Source: an uncultured Oscillibacter sp. (lineage in GTDB: Bacteria > Bacillota > Clostridia > Oscillospirales > Oscillospiraceae). From it: 11,656 nucleotides of DNA. The position numbers and the translations under genes are program-made. The notes under the pieces were generated by a model. It did not search any database and was not told the origin of the DNA. It saw only the letters and a list, made by a program, of their open reading frames with translations. The stretch spans positions 1 through 11,656 of the forward strand of contig NZ_CAJULS010000075.1 of assembly GCF_910587525.1 (NCBI RefSeq), read 5' to 3'. Positions 6,742 through 11,656 of the stretch are shown in pieces. The first letter of the stretch is position 1. Every line of letters begins with the position of its first letter.

Positions 6742-6778
6742 GCCCCGCCAGGGCGGACGGGGCACCGCCTGTTGGCGG
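6742..6778 (-). other. GC-rich hairpins in the chemoreceptor mRNA leader
   Basis: Two adjacent inverted repeats fall in the predicted 110-base leader: CCGCC-TGTT-GGCGG (6765-6778) and GCCCCG, 10-base loop, CGGGGC (6742-6763). Neither is followed by a T-run, so they are not terminators. I recognise no riboswitch class. Confidence 0.4.
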
Positions 6779-6799
6779 CCAGAATTTCTCTCAGTCGGT

Positions 6800-6827
6800 A
6801 TTATATCATAATCCTGGAACTTTGCAA
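6800..6827 (-). promoter_or_regulatory. Extended -10 promoter of the chemoreceptor gene
   Basis: A perfect -10 TATAAT (6805-6800) is preceded by TGA, giving an extended -10 (TGn). -35 TTGCAA (6827-6822) lies 16 bases upstream. The predicted start is near 6793, about 110 bases before the ATG. It is back to back with the pyr operon promoter. Confidence 0.75.
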
Positions 6828-6853
6828 CATAAATTCCGTGGAGGATTCTGGAA

Positions 6854-6870
6854 AGTTTCGATTAGAAACT
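6854..6870. promoter_or_regulatory. Inverted repeat upstream of the pyr promoter, candidate regulator site
   Basis: AGTTTC-GATTA-GAAACT is a perfect 6-bp inverted repeat with a 5-base centre. It ends one base before the pyr -35 box (6872) and lies between the two divergent promoters. The TTTC-GATTA-GAAA core fits a dimeric protein site; the protein is unknown. Confidence 0.45.
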
Positions 6871-6871
6871 G

Positions 6872-6900
6872 TTGACAATTCCGGCGCAATCCGGTAGTAT
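6872..6900 (+). promoter_or_regulatory. Promoter of the pyrimidine operon
   Basis: Consensus -35 TTGACA (6872-6877), a 17-base spacer and -10 TAGTAT (6895-6900) predict a start near 6907. That leaves about 35 bases before pyrC, with no space for a PyrR-controlled attenuator hairpin. Confidence 0.75.
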
Positions 6901-6942
6901 ATCTCTTCGAGCAAAAGGAAAAAAGGAGGGAGAAGTCCGCGT

Positions 6943-8235
6943 ATGGATCTGCTGCTGACCGGCGGGGCCGTCTTTTTGGACGGACGCTTTCAAAATCTGG
7001 ACGCCGCCATCTCCGGCGGCCGTATTGTTTCCGTTTCCCCCACCCTTCCAAAGGAAGGCTTTTCCGTCATTGAACTGCATAACCGTTTTCTCGTTCCAGG
7101 TTTCGTTGATGTCCACGTCCATCTTCGAGAGCCTGGATTTTCTTATAAGGAGACGGTGTTCTCCGGCACCTCGGCAGCGGCCGCCGGGGGCTATACGGCG
7201 GTATGCGCCATGCCCAACCTGAATCCGGTGCCGGATTCCATGGAGCACCTCCAAACCCAGCTGAACATCATCGAAAGAGATGCCAAGGTCCGCGTCTATC
7301 CTTACGGGGCCATCACCTGCGGAGAAAAAGGCGAGCTGCTGGCAAACCTTCAGGCCATGGCCCCCTATGTCCCCGGCTTCTCCGACGACGGCCGGGGCGT
7401 CCAGTCCGCGGACATGATGCGCGATGCCATGTCCCTTGCCAAAAAGCTGGACAGGCCCATCGTGGCCCACTGCGAGGACGAGTCCCTGCTGCAAAAGGGC
7501 TGGGCGGTCCACGACGGAGATTTCGCCCGGCGAAACGGCCTCCCGGGCAATGAGCCCGCCAGCGAGTGGCGGCAGGTGGAACGGGACCTCCGGCTGGTGC
7601 GGGAGACCGGCTGCCGCTACCACATCTGCCACGTCTCCACCAAAGAGAGCGTGGCCCTGGTCCGCGCGGCCAAGGCCGAGGGACTGCCGGTGACCTGTGA
7701 GACCGGGCCCCACTATCTGGTCCTTTGCGACGGCGACCTCTTGGACGAGGGCCGTTTCCGGATGAATCCCCCCATCCGCTCCGCCGCGGACCGGGACGCT
7801 CTGGTGGAGGGACTGCTGGACGGAACTGTGGACTGCATCGCCACGGACCACGCCCCCCACTCGGCAGAGGAGAAATCCGGAGGGCTCCGGGGCAGCCTCA
7901 ACGGCATTGTGGGCCTGGAGTGCGCCTTTCCCGTGCTGTACACCAACCTGGTGGAGGCCGGCATCGTTCCCTTTGAAACGCTCTTGAACGCCATGTGCGT
8001 CAATCCCCGGCGCATTTTCGGCCTGCCGGGGGGGGCCATAGAGGCAGGCCAGATCGCCGACCTGACGGTGCTGGACCTGAACCGCCCCGGAGTCATCGAC
8101 AGCGGCTCCTTCCGCTCCCTGGGCCGGGCCACGCCCTTTGACGGCTGGGGCGTCTCGGCGGCCGTGGCGCTGACCATCTGCGGCGGAGAGATCGTATACC
8201 ATAATTTACAAAATCCGGAGGAGGTCCCGCTGTGA
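6943..8235 (+). CDS. pyrC: Dihydroorotase (class I)
   Basis: This cytoplasmic zinc amidohydrolase interconverts N-carbamoyl-aspartate and dihydroorotate, the third step of UMP synthesis. The 430 residues match the usual class I length. Metal ligands and active-site motifs are all visible: HVHLREPG with His58 and His60, MPNLNPVPDS (90-99) for substrate binding, Asp149 in SDDGRG, HCEDE with His176, CHVST with His230, RMNPPIR (273-279), and the catalytic Asp302 in TDHAPHS. The ATG at 6943 follows AAGGAGGG with a rather long gap of about 12 bases. It is the first gene of the pyr operon and overlaps pyrK by four bases as GTGA. No aspartate carbamoyltransferase gene is adjacent in the window. Identification is secure. 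Confidence 0.97.
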   Translation: MDLLLTGGAVFLDGRFQNLDAAISGGRIVSVSPTLPKEGFSVIELHNRFLVPGFVDVHVHLREPGFSYKETVFSGTSAAAAGGYTAVCAMPNLNPVPDSMEHLQTQLNIIERDAKVRVYPYGAITCGEKGELLANLQAMAPYVPGFSDDGRGVQSADMMRDAMSLAKKLDRPIVAHCEDESLLQKGWAVHDGDFARRNGLPGNEPASEWRQVERDLRLVRETGCRYHICHVSTKESVALVRAAKAEGLPVTCETGPHYLVLCDGDLLDEGRFRMNPPIRSAADRDALVEGLLDGTVDCIATDHAPHSAEEKSGGLRGSLNGIVGLECAFPVLYTNLVEAGIVPFETLLNAMCVNPRRIFGLPGGAIEAGQIADLTVLDLNRPGVIDSGSFRSLGRATPFDGWGVSAAVALTICGGEIVYHNLQNPEEVPL

Positions 8236-8972
8236 AGCAGTCAAACTTTACTGTCGCGCGCACGCACCAGCTCACCCGGGACGTTTGGGAGCTGGTCCTG
8301 GCCGGGGACACCTCCGCCATCACCGCCCCGGGACAGTTTGTCAACATTGCCCTGCCGGGGAGGTTTCTCCGCCGGCCCATCTCCGTCTGCGACTGGACAG
8401 CGGGCGAGCTGACCCTGCTGGTAAAGAAGGCCGGGGAGGGCACCCGGGAACTGGTGCGCATGGCTCCCGGCACAGAGCTGGACGTGCTCAGCGGCCTGGG
8501 GAACGGCTTCAACCCGGCGAAGGCTGCGGGAAAAAACGCCGTCCTGGTGGGCGGCGGCATCGGCATTGCGCCGCTGGTGGGTCTTGCGAGACAGATGCTG
8601 GAAGCAGGGCAATCCCCCATCATCGTATTGGGCTACCGCTCGGCGGAGGAGTCCTTCTGCCAGGCGCTGTTCGCCGCCTGGAACATGGACCTGCGGATTG
8701 CCACAGAGGACGGAAGCCTCGGCGCCAAGGGCTTTGTCACCGATCTGCTGAGGACCTTTTCGGAGGACATCTACGTCCTGGCCTGCGGGCCCACGCCCAT
8801 GCTGCGCTCCATCTGCAGCCTGCCTAATGTCACCGGCGGGCAGTTCAGCTTCGAGGCCCGGATGGCCTGCGGCTTCGGGGCCTGCGTGGGGTGCTCCATC
8901 CCCACGGCAAACGGCCCCCGCCGGGTCTGCAAGGACGGGCCTATCTTCCAAAAGGAGGAGATCGTATGGTAG
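8232..8972 (+). CDS. pyrK: Dihydroorotate dehydrogenase electron transfer subunit
   Basis: This is the iron-sulfur flavoprotein partner of class 1B PyrD; it passes electrons from dihydroorotate oxidation to NAD+. The 246 residues show the FAD-binding RRPISV (47-52), the nucleotide-binding GGGIGIAP (107-114), a CGPTPM segment (185-190), and the [2Fe-2S] cluster cysteines Cys213, Cys218, Cys221 and Cys233 in the spacing C-x4-C-x2-C-x11-C. The start is GTG at 8232, preceded by GGAGGAGG about seven bases upstream and overlapping the pyrC stop. The stop lies inside the beginning of pyrD (seven-base overlap), so production of the two complex subunits is probably coupled. Identification is secure. 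Confidence 0.97.
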   Translation: MKQSNFTVARTHQLTRDVWELVLAGDTSAITAPGQFVNIALPGRFLRRPISVCDWTAGELTLLVKKAGEGTRELVRMAPGTELDVLSGLGNGFNPAKAAGKNAVLVGGGIGIAPLVGLARQMLEAGQSPIIVLGYRSAEESFCQALFAAWNMDLRIATEDGSLGAKGFVTDLLRTFSEDIYVLACGPTPMLRSICSLPNVTGGQFSFEARMACGFGACVGCSIPTANGPRRVCKDGPIFQKEEIVW

Positions 8973-9883
8973 ATCTGTCGGTCAATCTTGCGGGCGTAAC
9001 GCTGAAAAATCCCATCATTCCCGCCTCCGGCACTTTTGGCTACGGCCGGGAGTTCGCAGAGCTCTATGACCTGAACATCCTGGGCTCCTTCTCCTGGAAG
9101 GGCACCACCGCCGCCCCCCGAAGCGGCAATCCCCAGCCCCGCATTGCCGAGACTCCCGGCGGAATGCTCAACGCCGTAGGCCTCCAGAATCCCGGCATAG
9201 ACACCGTCATCGCGGAGGAGGTCCCCAGCATTGCCAAAATCTTTCACGGGCCGGTGATTGCCAACATAGGGGGCTTTACGCTGGAGGAATACGCCGAGAA
9301 CTGCCGGAAGCTGGAGGATGTGGAACAGGCGGCCATTCTGGAGGTCAATATCTCCTGCCCCAACGTCCACGCCGGGGGAAAGAACTTCGGCTGCGACCCC
9401 AAAGCCGCCGCGGAGGTCACCCGGGCGGTGCGGGCCGTGACAAAGAAGCCAGTTTTCATGAAGCTGACCCCTAACGTCACCGACATCGCGGAAATCGCCC
9501 GGGCCTGCGAGGCTGAGGGCGCCGACGGCCTGTGCCTCATCAATACCCTGCTGGGCATGCGCATCGGCCTGAACACCCGCCGGCCCATCCTGGCCAACTG
9601 CACCGGAGGCCTCTCCGGTCCCGCTGTCTTCCCGGTGGCGGTGCGGATGGTGTGGGATGTGTATGAGGCGGTAAAGATCCCCATCATCGGCTGCGGCGGC
9701 GTGGACAGCGCCGAAACCGCGGCGGAGATGATGCTGGCGGGAGCCGCCGCCGTGGAGGTGGGGGCCGCCAACCTGAAAAACCCCTGTGCCTGCAAGACCA
9801 TCATTGAAACTCTGCCAGCCGTCTGTGAGCGGCTGGGCGTGACAAAAATTTCTGAACTGACAGGAGGCGCGCACCATGGCTAA
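8966..9883 (+). CDS. pyrD: Dihydroorotate dehydrogenase, class 1B catalytic subunit
   Basis: This 305-residue FMN enzyme oxidises dihydroorotate to orotate and works as a heterotetramer with PyrK. The TIM-barrel motifs are present: NPIIPASGTFGYG (15-27), NAVGLQNPG (69-77), NISCPNV with catalytic Cys131 (a class 1 trait, where class 2 uses Ser), FMKLTPN with Lys166, GGLSGPA (214-220) and IIGCGGV (240-246). The adjacent pyrK confirms class 1B, which is cytoplasmic and NAD-dependent and suits an anaerobe. I chose the ATG at 8966 because AAAGGAGGAG lies five bases upstream; the open frame back to 8891 runs inside pyrK without a good start site. It overlaps pyrF by eight bases. Confidence 0.97.
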   Translation: MVDLSVNLAGVTLKNPIIPASGTFGYGREFAELYDLNILGSFSWKGTTAAPRSGNPQPRIAETPGGMLNAVGLQNPGIDTVIAEEVPSIAKIFHGPVIANIGGFTLEEYAENCRKLEDVEQAAILEVNISCPNVHAGGKNFGCDPKAAAEVTRAVRAVTKKPVFMKLTPNVTDIAEIARACEAEGADGLCLINTLLGMRIGLNTRRPILANCTGGLSGPAVFPVAVRMVWDVYEAVKIPIIGCGGVDSAETAAEMMLAGAAAVEVGAANLKNPCACKTIIETLPAVCERLGVTKISELTGGAHHG

Positions 9884-10577
9884 CGACGTGATCATCGCCT
9901 TGGACTTTCCCGCCAGAGAGGAGACCCTGGCCTTTCTGGACCGCTTTCCAGACGGAGAGAAGCCCTTCGTAAAGATCGGCATGGAGCTCTACTATGCCGA
10001 AGGGCCTACCATTCTCCGGGAGATGAAGGCCCGGGGACACAAAATTTTCCTGGATTTGAAGCTCCACGACATTCCCAACACGGTAAAGCGGGCCATGGCC
10101 GTTCTCTCCCGGCTGGACGCGGACATGGTGAACCTCCATGCCGCCGGGGCGTCGGAGATGATGAAAGCCGCTCTGGAGGGCCTCACCCGGCCCGACGGAA
10201 GCCGCCCCATCCTCATCGCCGTCACCCAGCTGACCTCCACCGGCGCCGCGGCCCTGAAGGGCGAGCTTCTCATCGATACCCCCATGGCGGAGACGGTGCT
10301 CTCTTACGCCCAAAACGCCGCCCGGTGCGGCCTGGACGGCGTGGTCTGCTCCCCCCTGGAGGCAGCGCTGGTGAAAGAGCGCTGCGGCGAAAACTTCCTC
10401 ACCGTCACCCCGGGCATCCGCTTTGCCGGCGGCGACGTGGGAGACCAGAAGCGGATCATGACGCCGGAAAAGGCCGGAAAGAGCGGCTGCGACTACATCG
10501 TGGTGGGCCGTCCCGTCACCCAGGCGCCGGACCCGGTGGATGCCTACCGCCGGGCGGTGCGGGAATTCCTGGGGTAA
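9876..10577 (+). CDS. pyrF: Orotidine 5'-phosphate decarboxylase
   Basis: This enzyme decarboxylates OMP to UMP, the last step of the pathway. The 233 residues are typical of the short bacterial type. Catalytic residues are visible: Asp10, Lys33 in FVKIG, and the signature DLKLHDIPNTV with Asp60, Lys62 and Asp65. Phosphate-binding TPGIRF (178-183) and VGRPVT (210-215) close the barrel. The ATG at 9876 lies within the end of pyrD after an AGGAGG site. The stop shares one base with the start of the lipoprotein gene (TAATG), so the downstream gene is probably read by re-initiation. Identification is secure. Confidence 0.97.
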   Translation: MANDVIIALDFPAREETLAFLDRFPDGEKPFVKIGMELYYAEGPTILREMKARGHKIFLDLKLHDIPNTVKRAMAVLSRLDADMVNLHAAGASEMMKAALEGLTRPDGSRPILIAVTQLTSTGAAALKGELLIDTPMAETVLSYAQNAARCGLDGVVCSPLEAALVKERCGENFLTVTPGIRFAGGDVGDQKRIMTPEKAGKSGCDYIVVGRPVTQAPDPVDAYRRAVREFLG

Positions 10578-11293
10578 TGCGTCCATTCCTGTTTTTTCCG
10601 GTATTGCTCCTGTTTTTTCTGGCTGGCTGCGGCACGCAGGAGGCGGCTTCACCGGATTCCCCTGCGTCCCCGCAGGCCGTGCACGGCACTGTCCGGTACG
10701 ACTCCGGCAACACGGTCAGCCCCTGCCGGATCAGCGACTACTATGTCAATTCCAATGAGGGCATCTATGTGTTCGTGGACTATCCCGACTACTACCAGGC
10801 CGGTGGGAATGAAATTGCGGAGCTGATCCGTCAGGCCGCGTACAACGGGTGGACCATGGGGGCTCTCACGGAGCGTCCAAACACCACCGTCACCGTGGAT
10901 TATGAGGTCACGCGGAACGACGCGCGGTATTTTTCAGCGGCGTTTCTATTCTGCTCCATGACCCAGGGCGGCGCGTATCCGGTCTCCAATGAGTACGCCG
11001 TGACCATTGACCGCACAACGGGCGAACCCGTTCTGCTCTCCGATCTTCTGAGCTTTGACGGTCCCCAGGATCTGGAGCGGCTCATCCCAGAGGCGTTCAC
11101 GGCCCTTGGAAACTGGTTTGACCTGCCTCCCCTGGAGGAGCTGGCATCCCGGTACACGGACTCTCTGACCTATGACGAGAGCAAAAACTTTTATCTGACG
11201 GAGGACAGCCTGTGTCTGATCGTCTCCGACGGCAGGTATCATTATGTCCTGGAGGCTCCGCTGTCGTCCCTGTCCCTTTCATCGGAACCATAA
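10577..11293 (+). CDS. Lipoprotein with DUF3298/RsiV-like C-terminal region, within the pyr operon
   Basis: This is a 238-residue exported lipoprotein. A short N-terminus (MRP), a hydrophobic core and the lipobox LAGC (15-18) mark Cys18 for lipid attachment. A Ser/Pro/Ala-rich linker follows. From about 60 on, the pattern VTVDYEVTRND, an Ala/Phe-rich strand, EYAVTIDRTTGEPVLLSDLL, then a helical stretch and FYLTEDSLCLIVSD...EAPLSSL resembles DUF3298, found in RsiV and PdaC-type extracellular proteins. Its function is unknown; there is no sign of a pyrimidine enzyme. The ATG at 10577 overlaps the pyrF stop (TAATG) and has only a weak GGGG upstream, so translation is likely coupled. pyrE follows after 18 bases with a strong ribosome binding site. 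Family assignment is tentative; the lipoprotein nature is well supported. Confidence 0.8.
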   Translation: MRPFLFFPVLLLFFLAGCGTQEAASPDSPASPQAVHGTVRYDSGNTVSPCRISDYYVNSNEGIYVFVDYPDYYQAGGNEIAELIRQAAYNGWTMGALTERPNTTVTVDYEVTRNDARYFSAAFLFCSMTQGGAYPVSNEYAVTIDRTTGEPVLLSDLLSFDGPQDLERLIPEAFTALGNWFDLPPLEELASRYTDSLTYDESKNFYLTEDSLCLIVSDGRYHYVLEAPLSSLSLSSEP

Positions 11294-11311
11294 AGAAGGA
11301 GGATTTTTCAT

Positions 11312-11656
11312 ATGACCCTGGAACAGACCATTGCCCACGACCTGCTCTCCATCGGAGCGGTCTTTCTCCGGCCCGATGAGCCCTTCACCTGGGCCAGCGG
11401 CATCAAAAGTCCCATCTACTGCGACAACCGCCTGACCCTCACCGCCCCCGCCGTCCGCACCCACGTGGAGGAGGGGCTGGCGGACCTGATCCGAAGGCAC
11501 TACCCGGAGGCGGAGGTCCTGATGGGCACCTCCACCGCAGGCATCGCCCACGCCGCCATCGTGGGCCATCTCATGGGCCTGCCCATGGGTTATGTCCGCT
11601 CCGGCAGTAAGGACCACGGCCGCCAGAACCGCATTGAGGGCAGGCTGGAAGCTGGA
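11312..11656 (+). CDS. pyrE: Orotate phosphoribosyltransferase, partial (cut by window end)
   Basis: This is the first 115 residues of the enzyme that joins orotate and PRPP to give OMP. The N-terminal FTWASGIKSPIYCDNRL (25-41) is the typical orotate-binding region, followed by GTSTAGIAHA (72-81). The segment YVRSGSKDHGRQNRIEG (94-110) supplies the Arg96, Lys100 and His102 of the catalytic loop pattern R-x3-K-x-H. The PRPP-binding motif expected near residue 120-135 lies beyond the window. The ATG at 11312 has AAGGAGG about eight bases upstream. The open frame runs to the last base; the gene is truncated by the window, not broken. Confidence 0.95.
   Translation, partial: MTLEQTIAHDLLSIGAVFLRPDEPFTWASGIKSPIYCDNRLTLTAPAVRTHVEEGLADLIRRHYPEAEVLMGTSTAGIAHAAIVGHLMGLPMGYVRSGSKDHGRQNRIEGRLEAG

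Noticed and set aside
6862..8202. Minus-strand open frame of 446 codons
   Set aside because: Antisense shadow of pyrC; low-complexity translation with no family pattern, while pyrC has every catalytic motif.
8771..9982. Minus-strand open frame of 403 codons
   Set aside because: Antisense shadow of pyrK and pyrD.
1..11656. CRISPR array, insertion sequence, prophage, tRNA or rRNA
   Set aside because: I saw no spaced direct repeats, terminal inverted repeats with a transposase, phage genes, or cloverleaf sequences.

Overview
The window looks like a high-GC member of the Clostridia (Firmicutes), most plausibly Oscillospiraceae (Flavonifractor or Lawsonibacter-like). This is inferred from strong AGGAGG-type ribosome binding sites, sigma-A-like promoters with 17-base spacers, an NAD-linked class 1B dihydroorotate dehydrogenase (PyrK plus PyrD), and GC-rich codon use. 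The lineage is an inference only, because the window has no rRNA or other marker gene.

Left part (1-4000, all minus strand). A lipoate-protein ligase (lplA) lies downstream of a GntR/FadR-type (FCD) regulator. Each has its own promoter. Each promoter carries an inverted repeat sharing the core GATGGTA-GA, which suggests that the regulator controls both itself and lplA. Further right is a three-gene minus-strand cluster: an SdpI/DUF1648-like membrane protein, a two-helix membrane protein with two CxxC pairs, and a SUKH (SMI1/KNR4) protein.

Middle (4000-6900). A LysE/RhtB-family exporter resembling EamB is on the plus strand. It converges on a methyl-accepting chemotaxis protein on the minus strand across a strong two-way terminator. 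The chemoreceptor carries a CZB-type zinc-binding motif between its two membrane helices and has no che gene beside it.

Right part (6870-11656, plus strand). This is a tightly packed pyrimidine operon: pyrC, pyrK, pyrD, pyrF, a lipoprotein gene, and pyrE cut off by the window end. PyrC makes dihydroorotate, PyrD/PyrK oxidise it to orotate, PyrE attaches PRPP to give OMP, and PyrF decarboxylates OMP to UMP. The lipoprotein (DUF3298/RsiV-like C-terminal region) sits between pyrF and pyrE and is the least expected member. The leader is only about 35 bases, too short for a PyrR-type attenuator, and a 17-bp inverted repeat abuts the -35 box.

I see no mobile element, CRISPR array, tRNA or rRNA. 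Nothing here is clearly a new system. The best leads are the lipoprotein in the pyr operon, the shared lplA/gntR operator, the chemoreceptor architecture and the SdpI-like/CxxC/SUKH cluster.
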